From the NCBI GenBank assembly GCA_022792175.1, contig JAAWAN010000008.1, forward strand, positions 1-64,000: DNA of 64,000 nucleotides, in the 5' to 3' direction. The stretch's first letter is position 1. Each line of letters begins with the position of its first letter. A program made the position numbers and the translations under genes. The notes beneath the pieces are model-generated. The model was not told the DNA's origin. It saw only the letters and a program-made list of their open reading frames with translations, and searched no databases. Source of the stretch: Provencibacterium sp. GTDB lineage: Bacteria > Bacillota > Clostridia > Oscillospirales > Ruminococcaceae. This document shows positions 35,246-44,047 of this stretch, piece after piece.

Positions 35246-35778
35246 TGGATCGCCGCCTTTATGCGGGCGGCCTCGTCCGAGCCTTTGAGCGCCTCTACCA
35301 GGGTCAGGCCGAATTCGAGGGCGACACCCATCCCCTTCGCGGTGATAAACCTGCCGTCCCATTCGACCGGCGCGCCGGTAAAGACGGCGCCGGAAAGCTC
35401 CTCTTCAAAACCGGGAAAGCAGGTTGCCCGTTTGCCGCGCAGCAGCCCCAGCTTTCCTAAAACCGAAGGGGCCGCGCAGATGGCCGCGATATAGAGCCCC
35501 CGCCCGGCTGCCGTTTCCAGATAGCGCGCCACCAGCGGGCTGCGCATCAGGTTTTTGGTTCCGGGCATACCGCCGGGCAAAACGATCATTTCCAACCCTT
35601 CGGTAATCAGCTCCCGGCCGGCAAGATCGCAGACAACCGGGATGCCGTGCGAGCCGGTAACCGTTTTTTCGTCCGCAATAGAAACAGTTTTCACGTCGGC
35701 TCCGGCGCGCCGCAGCAGGTCGAGCGGGACGAGCGCCTCCGCCTCTTCAAACCCATCTGCAAGAAACAGGATAACCAT
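35236..35778 (-). CDS. DJ-1/PfpI (YajL/ThiJ-like) protein
   Basis: A 180-residue flavodoxin-fold protein. The conserved Glu lies in LADGFEEAEAL, the nucleophile elbow Cys in AAICAAPSVLG, and PGGMPGTKNL matches the DJ-1 subgroup (not protease PfpI). Members act as deglycases, glyoxalases or chaperones against carbonyl stress; which applies is uncertain. ATG 35778 begins the family core; AAAGGA is 12 bases upstream (TTG 35790 is too close to it). It is translationally coupled to the 5-FCL gene. Confidence 0.87.
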   Translation of the reverse strand: MVILFLADGFEEAEALVPLDLLRRAGADVKTVSIADEKTVTGSHGIPVVCDLAGRELITEGLEMIVLPGGMPGTKNLMRSPLVARYLETAAGRGLYIAAICAAPSVLGKLGLLRGKRATCFPGFEEELSGAVFTGAPVEWDGRFITAKGMGVALEFGLTLVEALKGSDEAARIKAAIQCR

Positions 35779-35952
35779 GCTAAAGCTCAATCCTTTCTTT
35801 CAATCATTCTCATTGCCCGTGCGGCAGCGGGAAAAATGACGGGCAGCCGCTTTGAGGCTGCAATGAAACCGGCCGCCTCTTTATCGGATGAAGGCCGCCG
35901 GTTTTCCTTGCGGCTTTTTTACTTATTTTCAGTATTCCCCGTTTTTCTGCTG

Positions 35953-36744
35953 TCAGCCGCGGGAGGCTTCCTCCTGTCCGGCGGGGGCGCAGCGATATTT
36001 TTTTCGCATTTCCTCTGCCCTGCCGCAGCTCATTTTCCCCTCCGGGCAGCCGCCGCGCACGCAGGGCGGCCCGGCCTGCGAAAACAGCAGGGGGGCGGCT
36101 TCGCGCACCAGGCGCAGCATTTCATCGGCTACGGCGCGGATTTCCCACTGGGCGCGGCTGCAGCAGCGGTGGGAAAAGAAGTTATAGAGGCTGCGGGTGT
36201 TCATGCTCACCACCATCCGGGTGCTGCAGGCGTTGGGCAGAACAAAGCGGGCATCCTCCCCGGCCAGCTTTTGGGCGCGCTTTATGGCCTCCCCTTCCGG
36301 CACTCCTTCGGCCATCAGTTCCTCTGCCCGCTGGGGAGCGAGCAGGGCGGCGAGCTTCTGGTAGCTCTGGCGACAGCGCTCTATGCAGTCCGCATATTCG
36401 GCGGCTGCCTCTGGATTTTTGGCAATTTGTGGCGGAATGACCGTTTCAAAGCCGCTCATATCCACATAGCGCTGGCTTTGAACGCTGTAGGAGGCGATGC
36501 GGTGGCGGGTAATCTGCGCGAGAAAGGCGCGAGAAACGCCCTCAATCCCGAAGGTAAAGCTGACATGCTCGAGCGGGCTCTCATGTCCGAGGGAAAGGAG
36601 CATACGCACGAAGCTTTCGGCCTTTTGCTCATCCAGATTTTCCAGCAGAGTGGGGATATCTGATTTGGAGTAGCAGAGCTTGGCGGCCGCCGCAACGGTG
36701 CGCACCGGGTCGGGCGTATGAGAGAGAAGGGTGACGGTTGGCAT
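35953..36744 (-). CDS. thyX: FAD-dependent thymidylate synthase
   Basis: A 263-residue flavoprotein that makes dTMP from dUMP using methylene-THF and NADPH. The ThyX motif RHRIASYSVQSQRY is at about residue 77, and RSLYNFFSHRCCSRAQWEIR gives the late substrate-binding stretch. The Cys-rich C-terminal tail (PPCVRGGCPEGKMSCG) is a common clostridial feature. ATG 36744 is chosen (MPTVTLLSHTPDP); the alternative at 36759 sits directly on the GGAAAGG sequence. An imperfect hairpin at 35864-35918 may end the transcript. Confidence 0.92.
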   Translation of the reverse strand: MPTVTLLSHTPDPVRTVAAAAKLCYSKSDIPTLLENLDEQKAESFVRMLLSLGHESPLEHVSFTFGIEGVSRAFLAQITRHRIASYSVQSQRYVDMSGFETVIPPQIAKNPEAAAEYADCIERCRQSYQKLAALLAPQRAEELMAEGVPEGEAIKRAQKLAGEDARFVLPNACSTRMVVSMNTRSLYNFFSHRCCSRAQWEIRAVADEMLRLVREAAPLLFSQAGPPCVRGGCPEGKMSCGRAEEMRKKYRCAPAGQEEASRG

Positions 36745-36862
36745 AAGGCGGATAAACATCCTTTCCAGTTTTTATAAAAAGGGCGGCGGGACGGCTTTTG
36801 AGAGGAAAGCAGAAGGGGCCGCGCCCGCAGGCTTTAAAAATGCACAAAAGAGAGCGGCGCAG

Positions 36863-38503
36863 TCAGATTCCCTGAGGGACAGGGGACGGCTTTTCCTGCA
36901 GCGTCAGCGTGCGGATTTTCTCCTTGAGCGCGGGAATGGCCTGCGGAGCGACCGACAGGCTGCGCACGCCGAGATTTAAAAACGCTTCGCACAGCCGCAG
37001 GTCGGCGGCCGCCTCCCCGCAGATGCACAGCGGGATGCCCTCCTGCTGCGCCCTCTGCACGGCCATGCCGATGAGCTTTAAAACGGCCGGATGGGAGGTA
37101 TCAATCAGCTCCGGGAGCGTTTCGCTCTGCCGGTCGACCGCCAGGGTATACTGAGTCAGGTCGTTGGTGCCGACACTGAAAAAGTCTGATACCTTTGCGA
37201 GCTCGCCGGCGATGAGGGCGCTGGCGGGCGTTTCAATCATCGATCCGACCGGAAGCGAGGGGTCAAAGGGAATGCCGGCGCGGGAGAGCTCGTTCATCAC
37301 CTGGTGGACCGCCCTGCGGAATTCCTCCATCTCCTTGACCGAGCTGACCATCGGCGCCATCAGCCGGACGGGGCCGAAGGCGGAGGCGCGCAGAATAGCC
37401 CGCAGCTGGGGGATGAGCAGCTCGCGGTGGCGCAGCAGCAGCCGCACCCCGCGCATGCCGAGCGCCGGGTTGCGCTCAGAGGGCAGCCGCAGCCAGCTGG
37501 CGCATTTATCCGCCCCTATATCCAGCGCGCGGAAGGTGACCGGCTTGCCGGCCATGCGGTCGATGACCGCGCGGCAGGCGGCAAACTGGGCCTCCTCGTT
37601 AGGTCTTCGCTCCCAGAAAAGCCCCTCGGTGCGCATCAGCCCGATGCCCGCTGCGCCGAACGAGAGAGCACCTTCGGTGTCTCCCGGGGTGGAGATATTG
37701 GCGAGCAGGGTGATGGGGGTGCCGTCCCGCGTGCTGCAGGGGAGGGAAGCGAGCGCATGGATATGAGCGGTGCGCTCGCGCTCGCGGCGAAAGCTTGCCT
37801 CCTCCGTCTGCGGGTCGGGGTCGATATACAGCAGGCCCTGATAGCCGTCGAGCAGCACCCGCCTGCCGTTATACTGGAAAAGGTCGGTGCGGATTTCGGT
37901 CACAGCCGGAATGCCCAGCGTGCGCGCCAGAATGGCGGCATGGGAGAGCGAGCTGCCCAGCTGGGTGGCAAAGCCGAGAATGCCCAGGTGCATCAGTCCG
38001 ACCGTTTCGCTGGGAGTCAGCTCCCGGGCAGCGATGATGGAGGGGCCGTCCGGCAGGCTGGCGGCCTGCCGGCTGCCGGTCAGCAGGGCAAGCAGACGCT
38101 CGGCGGCATCCTTAATATCGGCCGCGCGGGCCCGCATGTAGTCGTTTGAGGTTCGCCGGAGCATATCGGAGAGCCGCTCTGCCGCCTGGTGAACAGCATA
38201 GGCAGCGTCTCTTCCCTCCTCGAGAATCGCCTGTTCAACCGGTGTGATAAAATCCGGATCCAAAATAAGAATGCGCTGGACTTTGAAGATATCCGCCTCA
38301 TCCCTGCAGTCGCGCTCGAGAGCGGCGAAGCAGAGCGACTCGAGCTCTCTGTCCGCATCCAGGCAGGCGCTGCGAAAGCGCGCAAGCTCCTCTTCGGCGC
38401 TGGCTCCGGCGCGGGGAGAAGGGGTATGCAACCTTTTTTCCTGAAAGAGCAACCGGCCGGCGGCAATCCCATTGCTGGCCGCCGTTCCTGTTAATGTGAT
38501 CAC
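36863..38503 (-). CDS. ptsI: PTS Enzyme I (PEP-protein phosphotransferase)
   Basis: A 546-residue first component of the sugar phosphotransferase system, passing phosphate from PEP to HPr. The phosphohistidine loop is LGSSLSHAAILARTLGIPAV. The C-terminal PEP-binding barrel has LMRTEGLFWERR, ALGMRGVRLLL, VGTNDLTQYTLAVDR and the active-site Cys in PLCICGEAA. The start is GTG 38503 behind AAAGGAG. It is slightly shorter than the common 570 residues. Neither HPr nor any sugar EII is adjacent. The larB gene lies 35 bases upstream on the same strand and may be cotranscribed. Confidence 0.93.
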   Translation of the reverse strand: MITLTGTAASNGIAAGRLLFQEKRLHTPSPRAGASAEEELARFRSACLDADRELESLCFAALERDCRDEADIFKVQRILILDPDFITPVEQAILEEGRDAAYAVHQAAERLSDMLRRTSNDYMRARAADIKDAAERLLALLTGSRQAASLPDGPSIIAARELTPSETVGLMHLGILGFATQLGSSLSHAAILARTLGIPAVTEIRTDLFQYNGRRVLLDGYQGLLYIDPDPQTEEASFRRERERTAHIHALASLPCSTRDGTPITLLANISTPGDTEGALSFGAAGIGLMRTEGLFWERRPNEEAQFAACRAVIDRMAGKPVTFRALDIGADKCASWLRLPSERNPALGMRGVRLLLRHRELLIPQLRAILRASAFGPVRLMAPMVSSVKEMEEFRRAVHQVMNELSRAGIPFDPSLPVGSMIETPASALIAGELAKVSDFFSVGTNDLTQYTLAVDRQSETLPELIDTSHPAVLKLIGMAVQRAQQEGIPLCICGEAAADLRLCEAFLNLGVRSLSVAPQAIPALKEKIRTLTLQEKPSPVPQGI

Positions 38504-38538
38504 AGTGGGACTCTCCTTTCCTGAAAAAACGAAAATGC

Positions 38539-39312
38539 TCAGCGGGGAGCGCCGATATGGTTAATCATGCTGGCCAGATAGCCGGCGCCGAACCCATTAT
38601 CGATATTGACGACGCTCACCCCGCTCGCGCAGGAATTGAGCATTGAGAGAAGAGCGCTCAGCCCCCCGAAGTTGGCTCCATAGCCAACGCTGGTCGGCAC
38701 GGCAATGACCGGACAGTCACAGAGCCCGCCGAGCACGCTGGCGAGCGCCCCCTCCATTCCGGCTACGGCCACGACCACCCGCGCCTGCATAATAATATCC
38801 ATTTTGGAGAGCAGACGGTGCAGCCCGGCAACGCCGACATCATAAAGGCGCTGCACCCGGTTGCCGAGCGCTTCGGCGGTGAGCGCCGCCTCCTCGGCGA
38901 CCGGCATATCGCTTGTTCCGCCGGTGACAACGGCAATGACGCCATACCCGGTATTCTCCGGCTGTGGGCCGACGATGCCGATGCGGGCAATTGGATCATA
39001 GCGCATATCCAGCGATCGGCCGACCTCCTCGGCTTTTTCGGCATCCATGCGGGTAATCAGAATATTTTTTCCGCCCTTTTCGCACATGGCGCGGGCGATG
39101 CCGGTAATCTGCCCGGCGGTTTTTCCCGCGCCATAAATCACCTCTGCAGCTCCCTGCCGCAGCGCGCGGTGGTGGTCAATTTTTGCATAGCCCAGATCCT
39201 GAAAGGGTTCCATTTTAAGCGCGAGCAGCGCCTGCTGCGGGGTCATTTCCCCGGATTGAACGCGCTGCATAATCTCCAATATACGCTCCTGCTCCATTTT
39301 TTCTGCGACCAT
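38539..39312 (-). CDS. larB: LarB-like carboxylase of nickel-pincer cofactor synthesis
   Basis: A 257-residue protein with the AIR-carboxylase-like fold: TGGTSDMPVAEEAALTAE and VPTSVGYGANFGGLSAL are characteristic of LarB, which carboxylates and hydrolyses nicotinate adenine dinucleotide in making the lactate racemase nickel-pincer cofactor. The start ATG 39312 follows GGAGAGGT; an internal ATG at 39297 is possible. larC and larE are absent from the window, so the pathway is either elsewhere or incomplete. A minus-strand promoter candidate lies at 39408-39434. Confidence 0.88.
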   Translation of the reverse strand: MVAEKMEQERILEIMQRVQSGEMTPQQALLALKMEPFQDLGYAKIDHHRALRQGAAEVIYGAGKTAGQITGIARAMCEKGGKNILITRMDAEKAEEVGRSLDMRYDPIARIGIVGPQPENTGYGVIAVVTGGTSDMPVAEEAALTAEALGNRVQRLYDVGVAGLHRLLSKMDIIMQARVVVAVAGMEGALASVLGGLCDCPVIAVPTSVGYGANFGGLSALLSMLNSCASGVSVVNIDNGFGAGYLASMINHIGAPR

Positions 39313-39407
39313 ACCTCTCCTTGAAATCCTCTTCCTGCCCGGCAGAGCCGGCGGACGGGGGCGCTCAGAAAAGGGGAAAATGCCACCTTTTCTCCTTCTG
39401 CTATCAG

Positions 39408-39434
39408 CTTATAATAGTGTGAAGAATTTGTCAA
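39408..39434 (-). promoter_or_regulatory. Candidate promoter of larB-ptsI
   Basis: On the minus strand TTGACA (39434-39429), a 15-base spacer and TATAAG (39413-39408). The spacer is short, so the -10 assignment is uncertain. Confidence 0.45.
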
Positions 39435-39502
39435 TTCCTTCCCGGGTTAAAGTTGTGCGCACAGAAAAATTTTCTCCTTTTCAGAAAATCCGTTTTTGCA
39501 GC

Positions 39503-39531
39503 TTGCGGCTTTTGGAGGGATGCATTATAAT
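39503..39531 (+). promoter_or_regulatory. Candidate SigA promoter of the polyol dehydrogenase
   Basis: TTGCGG (39503-39508), a 17-base spacer and TATAAT (39526-39531), with about 90 bases of leader. Confidence 0.6.
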
Positions 39532-39625
39532 AAAGCAAATGAGCTTTTTGGCCCTTTTGCGTCCTTTGTCCCGCCGGGGCGGGGCGCGGAGAGCGCCTGA
39601 CAGAAACTATACAGGAGGCGGTAAA

Positions 39626-40675
39626 ATGGAAGGAAACATGAAGGTAGCGGTGATGACCGGCATCGGCAAAATTGCCTATGAAACACGGCCGATTCCAAAG
39701 CCGAAGGCAGGAGAGGTGCTGGTAAAGCTCGAGTATGTGGGCATCTGCGGATCGGACCTGCATTACTATGAGAGCGGAAGAATCGGCGGCTTTATTGTAG
39801 AGCCTCCGTTTGTGCTGGGCCATGAGCCGGGAGGCACGGTGGTAGAGGTGGGCGAAGGGGTAAAGCATCTTTCGGTGGGCGACCGGGTGGCTCTCGAGCC
39901 GGGCAAGACCTGTGGGCACTGCGAGTTCTGCCGCACGGGGCGGTATAACCTCTGCCCGGATGTCATTTTCTTTGCGACGCCGCCGGTGGACGGGGTGTTT
40001 TCTGAATATGTGGCCCACGAAGCGGACCTCTGCTTTAAGCTGCCGGAGAATGTCTCCACCCTTGAGGGCGCGCTCATCGAGCCGCTGGCCGTCGGCTTCC
40101 ATGCGGCGCGCCAGGGCGGCGCCGAGGCCGGGCAGACGGCTGTCGTGACCGGGGCAGGCTGTATCGGGCTTGTTTCGATGATGGCCTTAAAGGCGATGGG
40201 CGTTTCCCGCGTCTATATTTCGGACGTCATGGAAAAGCGGCTGGAGAAGGCGCTTGAACTGGGTGCGGACGGAGTTATCAACGCCCGCGAGAAGGACACG
40301 GTCGAAGCCGTAAAGGAGCTGACCGGCGGCGCGGGCTGCGATCTCGTCATCGAAACGGCCGGTACCGAGATTACCACCCGCCAAGCGATTGCCATGACCA
40401 AGAAAGGCGCGACCATCGTGCTGGTTGGCTACAGTGCGAGCGGAGAGCTGACGCTGCCTGTCAGCATGGCGCTTGACAAGGAGCTGACCTTTAAGAGCGT
40501 CTTCCGCTACCGGCATATTTATCCGATGGCGATTGAAGCGGTGGCACAGGGCAAGGTGAATCTCAAGGGGATTGTCACCAACTTTTTTGAGTTTGACGAT
40601 CTGCAGAATGCGATGGACCAGAGTGTGCGCGATAAGGCGAACATCGTCAAAGCAGTTGTAAAAATAGCAGAATAA
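39626..40675 (+). CDS. Sorbitol/xylitol dehydrogenase-like MDR enzyme
   Basis: A 349-residue zinc-dependent NAD(P) dehydrogenase. Catalytic zinc motifs are VGICGSDLHYYESGRIG and LGHEPGGTV with the CGHCEFCRTGRYNLC structural-zinc lobe. The nucleotide fold is TAVVTGAGCIGLVSM followed by YISDV (acidic, favouring NAD). The HYYESGRIG stretch is typical of sorbitol/xylitol dehydrogenases. ATG 39626 follows AGGAGG; the frame is open further upstream through the promoter and is not used. A protein-kinase-like gene follows after 27 bases, probably in the same transcript. Confidence 0.87.
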   Translation: MEGNMKVAVMTGIGKIAYETRPIPKPKAGEVLVKLEYVGICGSDLHYYESGRIGGFIVEPPFVLGHEPGGTVVEVGEGVKHLSVGDRVALEPGKTCGHCEFCRTGRYNLCPDVIFFATPPVDGVFSEYVAHEADLCFKLPENVSTLEGALIEPLAVGFHAARQGGAEAGQTAVVTGAGCIGLVSMMALKAMGVSRVYISDVMEKRLEKALELGADGVINAREKDTVEAVKELTGGAGCDLVIETAGTEITTRQAIAMTKKGATIVLVGYSASGELTLPVSMALDKELTFKSVFRYRHIYPMAIEAVAQGKVNLKGIVTNFFEFDDLQNAMDQSVRDKANIVKAVVKIAE

Positions 40676-40702
40676 TGAAGGAAAAGGGAGGATGGGCTGT
40701 TC

Positions 40703-41554
40703 ATGGAAAAACCCTGTTTTGTGCAGATGATTGACGGCCTGCCCTGTGAAACGAAGGAGCCCTTTGACTTTGGATTTCTGAAGGAATATGGCCGGGTGTT
40801 CCAGGTGTTTGACGGGCAGGACTCCGGCAACCTCTGTTTCGGACTGGAAAAGGCAGGAGAGCGGCGGTTTGTTAAATTTGCGGGCGCGCCTGCAAAGGAA
40901 TATGATGGGGAGCCTGCAGACGCCATCAGGCGGCTGCAGGCCGCTCAGCCGCCTTACAGGGCGCTTTGCCACAAAAACCTGGTGCAGCTTTTGGAGGCGC
41001 GGGAAATCGGCGGCGGCTTTGCCTTAGTGTTTCGCTGGGCGCAGGGGGACTGTATGGGCCGGGCCTATCCGGCGGCACATAAACGCTTTATGGGGCTGCC
41101 GGCGGCGGCCCGCCTGCAGGTTTTTGAGGATATTCTTGATTTTCTGCGGCATGTGCACGCCTGCGGATACATGCCGGTCGATTTTTATGACGGCAGCATT
41201 CTCTATGATTTTGAAAGCGGCAGGACCACCGTCTGCGACATTGACTTTTTCCGCAAAAAGCCCTGCCGAAATGATGTGGGGCGCATGTGGGGCAGCTCCC
41301 GGTTTATGTCGCCCGAGGAGTTTTTGCTGGGCGCGGCGCTGGATGAGCGCACCAGCGTCTATACGGCGGGCGCCTTTGCTTTCGCCCTGTTTGGCGGCTA
41401 CAGCCGGGAACGCAGCAGCTGGCAGCTCAGCGAGGCGCTTTTTGAGGCGGCGGCCAGGGCGGTTTCAGAGGAAAGAGAGCTGCGCCAGCCCACTCTGGAA
41501 TATTTTTCCGAAGAGTGGAAAAAGGCTCTGCATGCACCGGAAGGCGGGAGATAA
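40703..41554 (+). CDS. Degenerate eukaryotic-type protein kinase-like protein
   Basis: A 283-residue cytoplasmic protein with a kinase-like layout: a lysine strand ERRFVKFAGAP, the hydrophobic hinge FALVFRWAQGD, a helix DILDFLRHVHACGYM, catalytic-loop equivalent PVDFYDGSIL, and VCDIDFF in the DFG position, then a WGSSRFMSPEEF activation/APE-like segment and YTAGAFAFALFGG. Relative to HRDLKPxN the Asp is kept, but His/Arg, Lys and Asn are replaced (V, F, Y, S). Activity is therefore doubtful; it may be a pseudokinase. RBS GGGAGGAT lies 11 bases before ATG 40703. It follows the dehydrogenase gene, with a terminator after it. Confidence 0.6.
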   Translation: MEKPCFVQMIDGLPCETKEPFDFGFLKEYGRVFQVFDGQDSGNLCFGLEKAGERRFVKFAGAPAKEYDGEPADAIRRLQAAQPPYRALCHKNLVQLLEAREIGGGFALVFRWAQGDCMGRAYPAAHKRFMGLPAAARLQVFEDILDFLRHVHACGYMPVDFYDGSILYDFESGRTTVCDIDFFRKKPCRNDVGRMWGSSRFMSPEEFLLGAALDERTSVYTAGAFAFALFGGYSRERSSWQLSEALFEAAARAVSEERELRQPTLEYFSEEWKKALHAPEGGR

Positions 41555-41671
41555 AACACCTTTTTCAGGCAGTGTATAGTCTGTGCAGCCGGAAAAGTGC
41601 CGGTGGTGTTCCCTGCCGGAGGGCCATAAGCCTGCTGCAGAGAGCAGGGTATGCGGGCGATGACTTTAAGC

Positions 41672-41717
41672 AAAAAAACCGGGCCTTTCTTTTTGGAAAG
41701 TGCCCGGTTTTGTTTTT
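41672..41717. terminator. Bidirectional terminator after the kinase-like gene
   Basis: ACCGGGC...TTTC pairs with GAAA...GCCCGGT, A-run of seven on the left and TTTTGTTTTT on the right. It also ends the convergent binding-protein gene. Confidence 0.85.
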
Positions 41718-41732
41718 GAAGGGGAAGCTTTT

Positions 41733-43061
41733 CTAGGAAGCGGCCGAGGCGTCCCCAGTGGGCTCCTCTTCCCCAAAGAGCGCTTCGCTCATCCCTTCGG
41801 CCCATTCCTCGGGGGAGAGGCTTCCTTCCAGCAGCTGGCTGAGCGAGCGGTAGAAGGTGTCAAAGAGCTCGCCTTCCTCCTCGCCGGCGGCAAAGCTGCC
41901 GCAGTAAGCGGTTACGCCGTTTTCAAACATCTCCGCCGCCTGCGCGGCATACCCCTGCAGATGGGCGGGCGACCCTTTTAAGGGAGGCAGAAAGCCGAGA
42001 GCGGCGGCCATTTCCTTCTGCTGCTCCTCTGCCAGCGCTAGGTGCACAAAGCGCATCGCCGCGCCCGGGCTGCCGGCGGCGGCAGGCAGGTAAAGAAAGC
42101 TGGTTGGCGCGGCGAGCAGGCAGGGGCCCTCCTCGGCGGGAACCGCTGCCAAGCGGACGGGGGAGGAAAGCTCATATTCGCTCTGCAGCAGCTCTATGGC
42201 CGCCTCGTCGCCGGGCATAAAGAGCAGCTCCCCCTCTTTAAAGGCAGTGAAGACCTCCTCCAGCCCGGCCTGCACTTCGGCGGTATAGCAGAAGGGGGAA
42301 AGCTCCGAAAGCCTTTTGGCCGCTGCCAGCAGCGCGCCTTCTGTTTCTTCAGAAGAAAGCTCCTCTTTTGTCCAGTCGGAGGAGGAGAGGCGGGTTTTCC
42401 CGCCGCAGAGCGAAAAATAGGGGAGGGCAAACGGCTCCAGAAAAGCGGGGAAATCCTGCGGGTAGCCGAAAAGGGCGGGCCCGTTTTCCTCGCCAAGCTC
42501 AAGAAGCGCCCCGAAATTTGCCGGAACGGTGCGCTCTTTTAAGCTCTCTTCCTTTACAAGCAGCCCTGCCGTTTCGTAGGTCATCGGCAGGCCCACCACT
42601 TTTCCATCCTTCAACAGCTCGGGCGAGGAGAGAAATCCCTCATAAACAGGCAGCAGCTGGCCGCCGGCATAAAGGGAGGAGAGGGTCTGGGCTTCTTCAA
42701 AAATGAGCGCATCCAGCGGGCGCAGCGCCCCATCCTCCTTGAGCGCCCGGTAGATGCCCTGGTCTTTTTCCGGTGAGAGCCAGACAACATTCGGCGCAAG
42801 GCCGGAGAGCAACAGAGTGCGCAGCTCTTCAGCCGCATTTTCACCCGCTGTCGTCACCGAGGGGGCGAGGCTGTCATCCTCCTGGCGCAGCCTTTCGGCG
42901 ACGGCAGCGAAATAGCCGCTCGTATCATCGGTAAAAACGGAGACGGCGGTGCGCTCGACCGGCCTCTCTTCAATAATGGTTTCGGGTTCCTGATTTTGGG
43001 TGCTTGCGCAGCCGCAGAGCAGTGTGAGCGCCAGCAGGCAGGGCACGAATGTATGCCTCAC
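41733..43061 (-). CDS. Family 1 extracellular solute-binding lipoprotein
   Basis: A 442-residue lipoprotein: signal peptide and lipobox LTLLCGCAS, then a type 2 binding-protein fold similar to carbohydrate-binding SBPs (VVWLSPEKDQGIYRALK, DGKVVGLPMTYETAGLLVKE). It is notably acidic and Ala/Leu-rich in the C-terminal half. The start is GTG 43061 with AAAGGAG 12 bases upstream. There are no permease or ATPase genes next to it, so it is an orphan binding protein. It lies 37 bases downstream of pgsA on the same strand. Ligand unknown. Confidence 0.75.
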   Translation of the reverse strand: MRHTFVPCLLALTLLCGCASTQNQEPETIIEERPVERTAVSVFTDDTSGYFAAVAERLRQEDDSLAPSVTTAGENAAEELRTLLLSGLAPNVVWLSPEKDQGIYRALKEDGALRPLDALIFEEAQTLSSLYAGGQLLPVYEGFLSSPELLKDGKVVGLPMTYETAGLLVKEESLKERTVPANFGALLELGEENGPALFGYPQDFPAFLEPFALPYFSLCGGKTRLSSSDWTKEELSSEETEGALLAAAKRLSELSPFCYTAEVQAGLEEVFTAFKEGELLFMPGDEAAIELLQSEYELSSPVRLAAVPAEEGPCLLAAPTSFLYLPAAAGSPGAAMRFVHLALAEEQQKEMAAALGFLPPLKGSPAHLQGYAAQAAEMFENGVTAYCGSFAAGEEEGELFDTFYRSLSQLLEGSLSPEEWAEGMSEALFGEEEPTGDASAAS

Positions 43062-43097
43062 GATAAACGACAGCTCCTTTTTGGTGGGAGGGAACGC

Positions 43098-43664
43098 TCA
43101 GCGTTTTCCGCTCTCTTTTTTTAGATTGAAAAAGATGGGGATATACATCAGCAGTGCAAAAATGCAGAGAAGCAGATTGGCCGCTGCGATGCCGGCCATC
43201 GTCTGGAAGGGCAGAGCGGGGAAGAGTACCACCAGCACCATTGAGAGATAAAAAAAGCAGGTGGCAATTTTGCCAAACCACTTTGCGCTGCCGGGGTGGA
43301 TATGCCTGTGAAGCAACAGAAGGCCACCGGTGAGCATGAGCAGCTCCTTGAGCGCAAACACGAGCAGCAAAGGCAGAAAGGAAGGATAGCGCAGCGTCAG
43401 GCAGAGGAGAATGGTAATCTGGGTAAGCTTGTCCGCGACCGGGTCCAGGATTTTGCCGACATCGGTCACCATATCAAAGCGCCGGGCAATAAATCCATCA
43501 AGCAGATCGCTCAGTCCCGAAAGCACAAGCAGAATGCAGGAGAGAGGATAACCGGTTTTCGGCTCTGCCCACAGATAGGCCCAGACAAAAAACGGGAGAA
43601 TGAATATGCGCAGCATAGACAGCAGATTGGGAATGGAGCAAAGCTGCCTGGAGGTTTTCTGCAT
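43098..43664 (-). CDS. pgsA: CDP-diacylglycerol-glycerol-3-phosphate phosphatidyltransferase
   Basis: A 188-residue membrane enzyme of the CDP-alcohol phosphotransferase family, making phosphatidylglycerol phosphate. The diagnostic motif D-x2-DG-x2-AR-x8-G-x3-D-x3-D is seen as DLLDGFIARR followed by GKILDPVADK. Four to five hydrophobic segments are present. ATG 43664 follows GGAAAGGAACG; the longer frame to 43763 would include the promoter. Cardiolipin- or inositol-type relatives are possible, but length and the KILDPVADK form favour PgsA. Confidence 0.9.
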   Translation of the reverse strand: MQKTSRQLCSIPNLLSMLRIFILPFFVWAYLWAEPKTGYPLSCILLVLSGLSDLLDGFIARRFDMVTDVGKILDPVADKLTQITILLCLTLRYPSFLPLLLVFALKELLMLTGGLLLLHRHIHPGSAKWFGKIATCFFYLSMVLVVLFPALPFQTMAGIAAANLLLCIFALLMYIPIFFNLKKESGKR

Positions 43665-43734
43665 GATAAACGTTCCTTTCCAGGAAAAATGGCCAGGGCG
43701 GGAAACGCGCTTTGAGTCCCTTTTGAGCGAATTT

Positions 43735-43763
43735 ATTCTAGCATATTTCCGGGCTGCGTGCAA
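43735..43763 (-). promoter_or_regulatory. SigA-type promoter of pgsA
   Basis: On the minus strand TTGCAC (43763-43758), a 17-base spacer and TAGAAT (43740-43735). Confidence 0.75.
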
Positions 43764-43922
43764 CCAAAAATCCCCATCCTTTCCCGGGGCCGGCCGGTCC
43801 TTTTCCCGCTTTGGACAGGCAATATTTTCATTATATTCACAAATTGCCCTCCAAAAGAGTCTATACTAACCATAGGTATAGAACAAAAAGGGGAATCTGC
43901 CCTGCTTTCTCTGCAAAAAGTC

Positions 43923-43951
43923 TTGAAAAGCCCCGCCTTTTTTTGTAGAAT
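43923..43951 (+). promoter_or_regulatory. SigA-type promoter of the CdaR-like regulator
   Basis: TTGAAA (43923-43928), a 17-base spacer and TAGAAT (43946-43951), roughly 90 bases before the start codon. Confidence 0.65.
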
Positions 43952-44047
43952 AAGGGGAGGAGCATGCTGCGCCGCGCACGGAGAGGTACGCGGGCTGTAT
44001 CCTGCAAGAGCTGCCAAATAAACGACCGTGTAAAAAGGGGTATTGCT

